Source of the DNA: Dendrolimus kikuchii
Lineage: Eukaryota > Arthropoda > Insecta > Lepidoptera > Lasiocampidae
DNA: 64,000 nucleotides
Direction: 5' to 3'
Assembly (NCBI GenBank): GCA_019925095.2
Contig: CM034412.1
Location: 16,637,499 to 16,701,498 of the forward strand
Part shown: in pieces, positions 15,092 through 24,204 of the stretch
Layout: each line of letters starts with the position of its first letter
How positions within the stretch are numbered: the first letter of the stretch is position 1
The notes under the pieces: model-generated
Told to the model about the DNA's origin: nothing
Seen by the model: only the letters and a program-made list of their open reading frames with translations
Databases searched by the model: none
Made by a program: the position numbers and the translations under genes

Positions 15092-16879
15092 CTATTCATA
15101 AGCGACGGTTGCGCGCACTATTGCGTCCCACCTGGCTCTTATAGGGCATTCGTCACTAAAGGCGTTGTGCCCCATATCCGTTCTTCCCATGCGGACACAG
15201 TTTTTGCACCTTGGTGGCGCGCCAACAATGCGCTCCTCGCATTCATTTCTTGTGTGTGGGCCCCCGCAATGGCTACACATTACCTGGGATTCGGCACACC
15301 GCTTTTTGCCGTGGCCGAATTCCAGGCACATGGTGCATTGCGTTAATGGTGACCTGTCCGTTACCTGCAAATTTTGCAGGTCTATTCTTACATTTCCAGC
15401 CTCGGTCAGTCTTCTCCAAATGGGCGCTGTCACCTTAAGGACCACTTTATGCGTGTTCGGGTTTCTTCCGCGAATCTTGTACGCAATCTCCATACCTTCG
15501 TCGACACCCTCAAGGCCCTCAAAGACCGATCTGTTCTGATTCTTGAGGGCCCTGAATATGTCTTCGTCGGTATGGATCCTGAGTACTCCCGTTATCATTA
15601 CCATAGGCTGTTTATTGGCAATGTCCTCTGCTGTTAGGTCCTTTCTCTCCGTCCTCAGCTTGCTCTTCAGCTTCTCCCTTTCCTCCGCCGTCCTGCAGCT
15701 GATGATGACCCGCCCATCTCTAGTTTTTCTTACACGCTCGACCTCCACCCCCCCTTCCATGGCGTTAAGCGCCGTCCTTACGTCCGTGAGGGTTTCACTG
15801 GCCATGCGGTCCTCTTTCTTACTAGTGATAGCTACGGAGTGCAGCGTTCGGTAGACCGGCGGTTTACCCGCCGGCCTTACCGCCGCCACACTCGCGTAGC
15901 TCGGCTTCGGAACATTTTCCACGCTAGAGCCTGTTTTGCATTCGTGAATAATCTGTTGCAGATTATTCATGCAATCCAGGCTTTTCTGCAAGAGCGCTGA
16001 TTGTTCCTCCATCCTACTCGCTAACTTCGACTGACCTTCCTCGATCCTTCGGATCCTTTCATCCTCTTCTTCTCTTTCCTTAGGCACTGGTGCTGGGTCC
16101 TGCGGTTGGGCTTCAGTCTGCACTTCTCTGCAGCTTGTTTCCCGCTGAGTTTGTTCGCCTGAGTCCTTCCCCATTGCCGTTATATGCTTTAAAGCATCCC
16201 CAAGCGCCTTGTCTGTGTGTTTAAGCAGGACGAACATACGACCCACCGCGTATTGTACTCCCTGCTTAATTTCTGTTTTCAAGTTCCTCGAACTGGTTAT
16301 GTGTTCTCGGAACTTTTCAAAGCATTCTCCGGCCTCCTGCATCCTGCTCACTCGCAGCTCCTCGTGTTTTGTAACCGCTGGAGGTGTCTGCTTCGTGAAC
16401 GTCTTATTTTGTTGTTCTTTGCTGGGGCCTGCGTCTGGTTGCGCTTGCTCTTGCGTTCGCTCTTGCGCTTGTACCTGCGCTTGCTCTTGCTCAGCTACCT
16501 TGGGGGGCGGGGAGAATCTTAGAGTTACCCCTCTCTTCTTTTGTCCCTGCTTGGAAGTCGTGGGACTGGGCGGTGTTACCGATATCGACTTTAAGGGCGG
16601 CAATCCCTTCTCCTTTCTCCTTCTAGCTATTTCCTTGTCCAACTCCTTATCCCTTACCTTGCGCTCCGCATAGGTCGTGTATTTCGGGAGTGGACGCGGT
16701 GACGGGGAGCGATCGATCCCGAGGGACCTCCTCTTCTCCCTTCGCTCCTTAAGCAACTCCTCTAGAGGGCTGCCTGACCTTCCAGCTTCAGCCTTCTCCA
16801 CTACCCTCGTCTGGATGTCCTCCCAGGTGGGGTACTCGTTCCACTCTTCCCTTTTAGTCTTCGCCGGTGTTCTAAACAT
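15092..16879 (-). CDS. Gag (ORF1) of gag-only element D1
   Basis: 595 residues from an ATG at 16879, opening MFRTP like the Gags of F elements. A charged N-terminus contains a Gln/Ala-rich low-complexity run (about 125-150). A helical segment SRNLKTEIKQGVQ follows, then an RRM-like region with MVMITGVLRIHTDED. Three zinc knuckles lie at about 515-578: CTMCLEFGHGKKRC, CSHCGGPHTRNEC, and CKNC ending in HNAFSDEC. Gag should bind the element RNA and target it to chromosome ends. The frame is intact even though no pol follows, and D2 keeps an equally intact copy. This argues for selection on Gag. Confidence 0.9.
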   Translation of the reverse strand: MFRTPAKTKREEWNEYPTWEDIQTRVVEKAEAGRSGSPLEELLKERREKRRSLGIDRSPSPRPLPKYTTYAERKVRDKELDKEIARRRKEKGLPPLKSISVTPPSPTTSKQGQKKRGVTLRFSPPPKVAEQEQAQVQAQERTQEQAQPDAGPSKEQQNKTFTKQTPPAVTKHEELRVSRMQEAGECFEKFREHITSSRNLKTEIKQGVQYAVGRMFVLLKHTDKALGDALKHITAMGKDSGEQTQRETSCREVQTEAQPQDPAPVPKEREEEDERIRRIEEGQSKLASRMEEQSALLQKSLDCMNNLQQIIHECKTGSSVENVPKPSYASVAAVRPAGKPPVYRTLHSVAITSKKEDRMASETLTDVRTALNAMEGGVEVERVRKTRDGRVIISCRTAEEREKLKSKLRTERKDLTAEDIANKQPMVMITGVLRIHTDEDIFRALKNQNRSVFEGLEGVDEGMEIAYKIRGRNPNTHKVVLKVTAPIWRRLTEAGNVRIDLQNLQVTDRSPLTQCTMCLEFGHGKKRCAESQVMCSHCGGPHTRNECEERIVGAPPRCKNCVRMGRTDMGHNAFSDECPIRARWDAIVRATVAYE

Positions 16880-17141
16880 CCTGCTGTTGTCAGGGGGTAA
16901 TTTATTCCAAAAGGTGCTACAAAAGTGTACTTACTCTAAGGTGGGTCCTACTCTAATCGATTGGCGCAAAAGCACCAGATCGATGGGTCAATTTAATAAA
17001 AATAAAGTCAAATAGTATGTATTGAACCAGTCAACAGGGTAAAAATAATAAAACAATAGTTTATTTATTTCTAAGTCACTTATTATATATACAGCCTAAA
17101 ATTATCTTAACTAATAACAATGTTTTTCTTTTTTGTTTCAG

Positions 17142-17182
17142 GTACCCCAAAGGAGGCGCCGGGCGTCAGGGAGAGGACACAG
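17142..17182 (+). other. Antisense exon-like cassette, D1
   Basis: Plus strand: a polypyrimidine tract and TTTCAG end at 17141, a 41-nt GC-rich segment follows, then GTAAGT from 17183. The same acceptor/exon/donor order occurs in E, F1, F2, D2 and F3. Transcription has not been shown. Confidence 0.5.
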
Positions 17183-17340
17183 GTAAGTATAGGAGGATTA
17201 GGTAAGTGAGGTAAGGTAAGGTAAGTATGAGGTAAGTTAGGTAAGGTAAGGTATAGGTAAGGATAAGGTAAAGGTAAGGTATGGTAAAGGTAAAGGTTGG
17301 CTCGGTACGGTAAAAAGGTACAGGTAAGTGTAAGGTAAGT
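17183..17340 (+). repeat. Degenerate TAAGG/GGTAAG array, D1
   Basis: Many imperfect copies of the pentamer TAAGG (also readable as AGGTAAGT donor-like words). It differs by one base from telomeric TTAGG. Similar arrays lie in F1 (31345-31540) and D2 (53521-53700). Confidence 0.65.
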
Positions 17341-18051
17341 TTTTTATTAGTGTGCCGTGCGAGATGAGTGTGTCAGTGCGTTCGGGTGATGCCTGTGTGC
17401 GTATTCTGCAAGTTTTGTGTGCAAGGTAAGTTGAGTGTGTGAGGTAAGTTTAGATATACCCAAGGTAAGTACTTGGTATACGTGTAAGTGTGCGTCTGAG
17501 TGTACAAGTGGCGAATGTGAGGTATTTTTGTGAGGTAAGTGAGGTGAGTGTGAGGATAACGCTATTCTACCAGGCCCAGGTTGTTGGTCTCGGTAAGCCG
17601 GTTCCGGCAATACCAAGCACGGCTATCCTAAGACCAACAACAACCGAGTTACAGGCAGAATAGTTACCGGGGGGAGGTAGGGGGTGGGAGGGGGTTCCTG
17701 TGGATAGAGCTCGAGTCGCTGGGCCAAACGAGCCCAAAGTCCACCACACTAAGTGGTATGGTTCGGCGTCAATCGCGTTTCAAAAATCCAGAAAAAATTC
17801 TGGATTTTGTGTCTGGATTTTAAAAATCCTTCTGTACTGTCAAATATCGCCTTAAAAAAGGCGAGTTTGGGCTCGTTGTGACGGGCTCGTCGGGCTCTAC
17901 CTAAATCCGGTCTAAAAAACACACAAAATTCTAGGCCGTAAAAGTCAGATTTTTTGAGCGCAGTCGATAGCGGACAACCCGGGCTTCACTCCTAAGGAAA
18001 CCGCGATCTCGTGCGCCCAATAGTTCAGGAGATATGGCCTGTCAAAGTTTT

Positions 18052-18584
18052 CCAAGATGGCGGCCGAGCTGTCAAATCCAAACTTTGACCGCTGATATCT
18101 CCGGTTCTATTCGTCCCAGGACCCTGATGTTCGGGTTTTTATGGATGCCCCAGAGGTTCTCTACACACCTATGTTAAAATCTAGGCGCAGAATTTCGGCG
18201 CGAGATATCCGGGTTTTGAGACCCGGGCCCGATGCTCCTTAAGGAGCTGATGTCACCAGAGAAAACCCCGTTGCCCTAGGACTTGTAGTTCCGGAGATAA
18301 TCACAATCGAAAGTTTTCAAGATGGCCGCCGAAATGTCAAAGTCCGGAGAGAATCGCTCGTATCTCGGTTGATATACGCCCGATTTCGTCCGGACTTCGA
18401 CTAGGCCTATGTCCTGTTCACTCCTCACCCCGCCACGGGGGGGGTTTGTGTCAAAATTTTTGACCCCTTTTTAATGGCCTGTCAGATATAGAAGCCCTAG
18501 AAGGCAGCAATGTCGAAAACCCCGTCGCTGTGAGCCCAATAGCCGCTGGGTAATCAGGAATTTAAAAATTCCAATATGGCGGCC
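18052..18584 (-). promoter_or_regulatory. Three YY1-like boxes, D1 5' region
   Basis: CCAAGATGGCGGCC at 18052-18065, CAAGATGGCCGCC at 18318-18330, and CCAATATGGCGGCC at 18571-18584 (plus-strand reading). Each lies in a degenerate unit of about 250 bp that also carries a 'CAATAGTTC..GAGATAT' stretch upstream and often 'CTGTCAAA' downstream. The core matches the known YY1/Pho binding word AAGATGGCGGC. Confidence 0.6.
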
Positions 18585-19133
18585 GCCCTTGGCCAAAAGG
18601 TCCCGAAATTCAATTTCTCGGCCAACTATTGGTCGAATCCCGTCGTTCTTGGGCTCTAACGGTTCGTATCGACGAGTTCTCCGCGATGCTGCCACTACAC
18701 TAATTTTATCTATTATATCTAACTATATATACACAAAAATAGGCTAGAAAATCGATATCTCCGTGGCTATCAGCGCTAAAATTCCCAAAAAATGTCCAGA
18801 CGACGCCTAATAGTGCGCTCTATTTTATGCTAAAATAAAATAATTTTTCCCAATACCAAGTTTTGGGAAAAAGTCAAAAATTTTGGAAAATTCAAGTTTT
18901 TGAATTTTTTCTTAAAAATTTTGTATTATAAAAAATTGGGTTTTGATGCGGCTGGGTAGAGCTTCCCAGCGCGCACTAAGCTGCAATTTCAAAACCCACG
19001 CGCTATTGATAGTTTCGGAGATATTTGAGGTCAAAGTTAAATATTCTAATTAAAAATAACTTAAAACTACTTATCCTAAAATTCCGCTGGAACCGGTTTT
19101 GCGCCGTCCTCCAAGTGGTCTTCAAACCTCCCC

Positions 19134-19179
19134 AACCTCAAGTCGATTGCTCCAGTAACTCCGGAGCAACTTTGAGGTT
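19134..19179 (-). other. 5' region hairpin, D1
   Basis: AACCTCAA pairs with TTGAGGTT and TTGCTCC with GGAGCAA. The equivalent occurs in E (24368-24419), F1 (33319-33370) and F2 (48920-48971), where two base pairs are exchanged. Confidence 0.6.
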
Positions 19180-19839
19180 AGGAAGTTATTTTTTTGTTCC
19201 TGGCACTTCCGGGTTTCGTCCGATTCCCGAAAGTGGGGTGTCAGACGACGCGTCTCCGCAAGCTCTTCCTGGCTACCGTGCCACTTTTTTAGGTCCCGAA
19301 GAAGTTTTCCGACTTATGGTCGAAAAACGAAAAAACACTAAAATTTTTCACACTTTTTAATTTTTAAAAAATTTACTAATTAAAATCCTAAGGTTGTATC
19401 TGGCGATTATACCTTGGTTTTTGAAGCTCTATCGAATGGTGATTTTTAATTTTGAAAATTTCTAAAATTGGCGATTTTCGTACCACGTTTTTGCACTTTC
19501 ACTCATTTAACTTTGTGGTCAGAGTTGGAAAATCCAAGTTTGTATTTTTCACAGGTGGGGGCACCCGGGCCCCACCGAAGCCGCCTATAAAAAGTATGTG
19601 TCCTCGATTTAGATTTCGAGTTATAATTTTTTGAAAATTCAAAATTTAGTTTTTGCGCTATAACTTTTTTGTCCGAACTGCTACGAAACTGGTTTTTGTT
19701 TAGGCACCTGCGCCTCACTTTTCCGCACAATTCGGTACTACGCACGGCACTGTACGGTTGAAAAAACCTATTTTTTCGAATTTTTTAGTCGGGAGCTTAG
19801 GTCAAATCGACTGTTCTCGGACGCGGTTCGAGCGGAACT

Positions 19840-19870
<31 letters not shown>

Positions 19871-20647
19871 CAGCTGCTTTAGCCCGGGCGAACAAGATAT
19901 ACCCGAGTCATGTACTACTTATTTTTACTATTTTTATATATATATACTATTTTCGGATGGATTTGTAGGATTTGGATGGGAGTTGGTGCAAGTTGGCTTA
20001 TGTTGGCCAACATATTATATACTACATATACTACTTACTAAATGTTTCTGTACTAATATATATATACTACTGCATATACGTGAGCAACCGCGTTGCCTCC
20101 CCCAAGTCAAGACCCCCAACCCGATTTGTGTTTGGGCTGGTTGTCTTGGCTCGGGGGAGATGATCAGCTACTCACCCATATGGTTCCCTATTGCTACTAA
20201 TACCTTGTAATATACTGCTTATACATACTTATGTACTTTTTATATACTTGTGTGGATTAGGGTATTGGTTTATATTGGAAGTTGGTTGGGTTAGGTTGGG
20301 GGTTTTTGGATACATATTTTTATTTATTTATTTCATTTCTCTTATATCTATTACATTTATTCTTATGTTTAAGTATTACATTTTTGTTCTTTTTGCTATA
20401 TTTATACATGTTGTGCATTTTATAATATTTCTGTTTTGTTTACTTCTATGTTTAATGTTTACATGTTTGTCTTATTTAAAAGTAGTACCACTCTTGTTTA
20501 CGATTAATTATAGTTAGTTGTTCCTTATAGGAGCTCAGTATAAATCTAATACACTTCCTTAATAGTAGGTAACCTAAGAATTTTTTATTATGTATGTTTA
20601 CTATTTATTACTATTATATTTATATATTTTTATTTTACATAATTGCT

Positions 20648-20689
20648 GACGCTGTATGTAAATATACTGTAGTATATTTCTGCAGTGTC
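20648..20689 (-). other. Large 3'UTR hairpin, E
   Basis: GACGCTG pairs with CAGTGTC around AATATACTGTAGTATATT. Compared with D1/D2, outer A-T pairs are replaced by G-C pairs, so pairing is kept while sequence changes. Confidence 0.55.
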
Positions 20690-21200
20690 ACATCATATAC
20701 ACAAGTTTTTTACTGTTAATCTAGTACTGGTCAGTATATATTATATTACATCTTTTCGTTGTAATTTGTGGTTACTTTGTTTGTTCTAGGTACCACTATC
20801 CCCGGGTACCTGCAGTGTGGTGAGTTTTGTTATTTATTATTTACCTAATTTCTAATTGTACCGTGTATCTGTGTGTGTTGCGGAGATGAGCTTGTGCTGG
20901 TTGTGTTTTGCCTGTGTGTGTGTTTATTTCAAACTTACAACTTTTGCATTAAAAGTTGCTCGTTTTCTTGTTGCTGTGTTAGTGTGCTTGTGTATTGTTA
21001 GTGTTTATGCTTATGTGTTATGCTTGTTCGTATTAACGCATGTGTAGTTTTGCTTATGTGTGTTGTGTTTCTCCACTGCGGGTTCCCAAGGCCCATCTTA
21101 AAACAAGGTCGCTAATCTTGTTGGTGTGGTCCCCACACCTTCGGTTGTCCTAGTGCTAGAAGTGGGTACCAGTTCCACGCACGATAGCGGGACCGTAGGC

Positions 21201-21274
21201 CGTACCTTGCTGACTGGCCTGTTGGTACTTTACTGACACCAGTGTCTAAATCCATTTTTCTACAGCAAGGTACG
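21201..21274 (-). other. Post-gag 12-bp hairpin, E
   Basis: CGTACCTTGCTG and CAGCAAGGTACG are perfectly complementary, with a 50-nt loop, starting 41 nt after the gag stop. D2 has CTGGCTG/CAGCCAG at the same place, a compensatory change. Confidence 0.65.
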
Positions 21275-21315
21275 ACTTCCGGTCCATTACTATTGTGTTG
21301 TCCTTGGTATCCCTT

Positions 21316-22872
21316 CTAGCAGTAGGCTACGGTTGCGCGCACTATCGCGTCCCACCTTGCTCTTACGGGACACGCCTCGCTAAAGGCATTATGGTCCGCT
21401 TCTGCCTTTTTCTCGCGAACGCAATTTTTGCACTTTGGTGGTGCGCCCACCGTATACTCCTCGCATTCGTTGCGAGTATGAGGTCCACCACAGTGGCTAC
21501 ACATCACCTGGGTCTCCGTGCACAGCTTCTTGCCGTGTCCGAAGCCCAGGCAGATGGTGCACTGTGTAAGGGGCGACCTATCCGTTACCTGCAGTGTCTG
21601 CAGGTCGACCCTCACCGTGCCGGTGTCCACCATTCTCCTCCAGAGGGGTGGCGAGACCTTCATTATTACTCTGTGGGTGTTCGGGTTTTTCCCTCGGATC
21701 TTGTAGGCCACTTCCATACGGTCGTCGCCCTCCTCCAGGCCCTCATAAACCAATTTATTTTGGTTTCTGAGGGCTTCAAAGAGGTCGTCGTCCGTATGAG
21801 ACCTAAGTACACCCGTTATCATCACCATCGGCTGTTTGTTGGTGATGTCCTCTGCCGTTAGGCTCGCCTTCTTCTTGCTGAGCTTCTGCTTCAGCTTCTC
21901 CCTCTCCTCTGGGGATCTGCAGCTTATGATGACCCGGCCATCTCGCGCTTTGCGAACGCGCTCTACCTCTATCCCCCCTTGTCTGGCGTTCAAAGCCTCT
22001 CTTACTTCCTTGAGGACTTCATCGGCCGAGGCGTTCTCCTTCCCTGACGAAACTGCTACGGAGTGTAGCGTCCTGTAAGTCGGTGGTTTTACCCCCGGCC
22101 TTACAGCCGCCGCACTCGCGTAGCTCATTTTTAGAGTGCTTTCCTTGCTCGATTCAGACCCGTACTTCTGAATAACCTGCTCTAGGTTATTCATTCTCTC
22201 CAGGCTTTTCTGTATGAGCGCAGTCTGCTCCTCTATTTTGCCCATTATCTTCGACTCTTCCGTGTTTCTTCTCCAATCCGGTTCCTGCATTTGAGCTTCT
22301 GTCTGCACTTCTTTGCAGCTGCTTTCTCGTTCGCTCGGGCCTCCCCTATTATTCACCAGAGCTCTGCCCAACTCCTCCTCTGTTTCCTTGTACAAGGCGT
22401 ACAACCTCTCCACCGCTGTTTGCACGCCTTGTTTGATCTCCGTTTTCAGATTTCGAGAGTCGTTAAGGTGGAGTTGGGCCCTGGTGATACAGTTTTTCGC
22501 CTCTGTTTCCCTGCTTGTCTGTCTCCCTCCTTTCGATGGTGTAGTCTTTGTGAAGGTCTTATTCACAGCCCTTGCAGTAGGAGGGGAGAAAGTCAGGGTC
22601 ACCTTCTTTCTTAATTGGGTTCCTATACTTAGGGGGCTCTTATTTAAGTTGACTTCCAGTCTTGCTTCCTCTTTTGCGGGAGAGGATTCCGCCACCGTCT
22701 CTTCCACGTCATCTGTCACTGGGGACCAGTCCCTCTTGATCTGGTTCTTTATCCTCTCCCTTCTCACCGTGTTAGGTCCCATGGGGTGGATTTGCCTCGG
22801 AGGTGGTGATTCCTCTTCCGGCGTCAAATCCACCTTCGCTGGTGCGCGGGGTCTTATGGGTGTTCTATGCAT
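21316..22872 (-). CDS. Gag (ORF1) of gag-only element E
   Basis: 518 residues from an ATG at 22872 (MHRTPIRP). The same order as D1 Gag: charged N-terminus, SRNLKTEIKQGVQ helix, a short coiled region, RRM-like segment (MVMITGVLRSHTDDD, YKIRGKNPNTH), and three zinc knuckles at about 438-501 (CTICLGFGHGKKLC, CSHCGGPHTRNEC, CKNC ending HNAFSEAC). It lacks the Gln-rich run of D1. The frame is intact with no pol downstream. Confidence 0.9.
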   Translation of the reverse strand: MHRTPIRPRAPAKVDLTPEEESPPPRQIHPMGPNTVRRERIKNQIKRDWSPVTDDVEETVAESSPAKEEARLEVNLNKSPLSIGTQLRKKVTLTFSPPTARAVNKTFTKTTPSKGGRQTSRETEAKNCITRAQLHLNDSRNLKTEIKQGVQTAVERLYALYKETEEELGRALVNNRGGPSERESSCKEVQTEAQMQEPDWRRNTEESKIMGKIEEQTALIQKSLERMNNLEQVIQKYGSESSKESTLKMSYASAAAVRPGVKPPTYRTLHSVAVSSGKENASADEVLKEVREALNARQGGIEVERVRKARDGRVIISCRSPEEREKLKQKLSKKKASLTAEDITNKQPMVMITGVLRSHTDDDLFEALRNQNKLVYEGLEEGDDRMEVAYKIRGKNPNTHRVIMKVSPPLWRRMVDTGTVRVDLQTLQVTDRSPLTQCTICLGFGHGKKLCTETQVMCSHCGGPHTRNECEEYTVGAPPKCKNCVREKKAEADHNAFSEACPVRARWDAIVRATVAYC

Positions 22873-23180
22873 CTTCCCAGTGAAAGGAGATCACTAGTTC
22901 ACTGGGAAGGTAACTTATTTTCTATCTATGCTATTCGCCTGGCGCAATAACACCAGGTGAAGGTCAAATAATAAGAAGTATACAATATATATTGAACCAG
23001 TCAAATAACTAATATAAGGTCAATTAAAATAAAATGCAACTTATTGCGGTCAACTTAGCTAAAAATATTTTTATTTATTTACAGGAGGCGTCGGCGCGCC
23101 AGCTACTATACACTAGGTAAGTACTGTCCTATATCTATTTATTATATGTACAATTTCTAATTTTCTTTTTTTTGTTGCAG

Positions 23181-23289
23181 GTCTGGTGGAGTGGAGAGGA
23201 GAGGAGCAGGGAGCGTTCCAACAGTGCCAACGGGTCCGCCGCGTCGCGAGGAGCACGATGACACCAAGAACGAGGAAATTGGAACACAG
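23181..23289 (+). other. Antisense exon-like cassette, E
   Basis: A long pyrimidine tract ending in TTGCAG (to 23180), a 109-nt GC-rich segment, then GTAAGT at 23290. The exon sequence differs from D1 while the splice-like signals are kept. Confidence 0.5.
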
Positions 23290-23694
23290 GTAAGTAAAAT
23301 AGGAAGGTTTGAAGAATAGGGGTGGGGATAGAGGGGTGGGGGGGATGTAGGATGGTAGGTCTCGTCGAGCCGAGTTGTCCAACCCCAAACACGACCCACC
23401 TATCTGCCTTATTGAGGGAGCAGTGGTGTCCGAAGTTTTACCGAAATAAAACTTCCCAAACTTCGACCCTTCACTGCTTACGCAATACTGCAGCCAGATG
23501 ACCGTGCTTGGGCTTATTCTTCTCGCCTCCACGAGCTCTATCGGATGGGGGGTAAAAATGGGGGGGTTGACCATGCAACTCCGATTTGGTCCTGAAGGGA
23601 TTCGATCGGTAGCTCTAGTCCTGGGTGTTTCCCTAGTGGAAACCCGGTCTTCCTATCTCTAATAGGGCCCGAGATATAGGCCTTACAAAAAATT

Positions 23695-24204
23695 CAAGAT
23701 GGCCGCCGACCAAACTTTGACACTCTCTATCTCGGGGGTTTTTAGTCATAAAATACCCAAAATTGGGCTTGTACAGCTTCCCCAAGTGAGATCTAAATCC
23801 CTACGTGCCCAGAATTTTGTAAAAAATTTTGTCGGTTTTTTGGGCTCATACGACAGAGTAGCCCCAGAGAATCACCCTAGTCGAAATCCCAGTCCCGTAC
23901 GCCCAATAGTTACGGAACTATCGGGGTTTGAAGATTTTCCAATATGGCGGACAACTGTCAGATTCCGGCGAGAAACTGCTGTAACTCAGCCAAAAATCGT
24001 CACAGCGCCGCCGGACTTCGACTAGGGTTAGACCCCTTACTTACCCTACCCGTTTCCGGGGGGGGTTCACGTCAAAAATTTTTTGCCGTTTTTATCCCCG
24101 GACACTGTCCGCTAAGTCAAGCACTCCGTCCCAGTCAAAACCGCGTCAAAATCGGAGCAGTATATCCGGAGATATCGGCAAAACAAAAAATCCAAAATGG
24201 CGGC
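23695..24204 (-). promoter_or_regulatory. Three YY1-like boxes, E 5' region
   Basis: CAAGATGGCCGCC at 23695, CCAATATGGCGG at 23939 and CCAAAATGGCGGC at 24192 (plus-strand reading); spacings 244 and 253 bp. Confidence 0.6.

Larger units (their letters stand above)
13760..19841 (-). mobile_element. Element D1: gag-only telomeric LINE
   Basis: A 6.1-kb unit: T-run 13760-13804 (45 nt, poly(A) in sense), about 1.3 kb of 3' non-coding DNA, one intact gag, and about 3.0 kb of 5' non-coding DNA. The 5' end carries the terminus GCGCGGTTCGAGCGGAACT (reading plus strand) that F and E elements also have. No reverse transcriptase or endonuclease sequence is present between gag and poly(A). D2 (50148-56200) has the same layout and a nearly identical Gag. 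I infer a non-autonomous lineage mobilised by F-type enzymes. Confidence 0.87.
16880..19841 (-). other. Long 5' non-coding region of D1
   Basis: About 3 kb. Plus-strand reading: splice-acceptor/exon/donor cassette (17142-17182), degenerate GGTAAG/TAAGG array (17183-17340), three YY1-like boxes at about 250-bp spacing (18052-18584), AT-rich middle, hairpin 19134-19179, and the shared 5' terminus ending near 19839. Much of it resembles the 5' region of F1 (31070-34029) more than that of D2. No protein-coding ORF supported. Confidence 0.7.
19871..21315 (-). other. 3' non-coding region of E
   Basis: No pol-like ORF. Contains the post-gag hairpin (21263-21274 with 21201-21212, a perfect 12 bp), an antisense mini-exon (acceptor TAG ends 20789, exon 20790-20819, donor GTGAGT), the AT-rich hairpin 20648-20689, and the terminal hairpin 19883-19907, 12 nt from the poly(A). 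Confidence 0.75.

Noticed and set aside
19822..19841. tRNA box B (GGTTCGA) at the D/E/F 5' terminus
   Set aside because: GGTTCGAGCGG lacks the final CC of the consensus, and no box A lies at the right distance. Probably just the conserved terminus.
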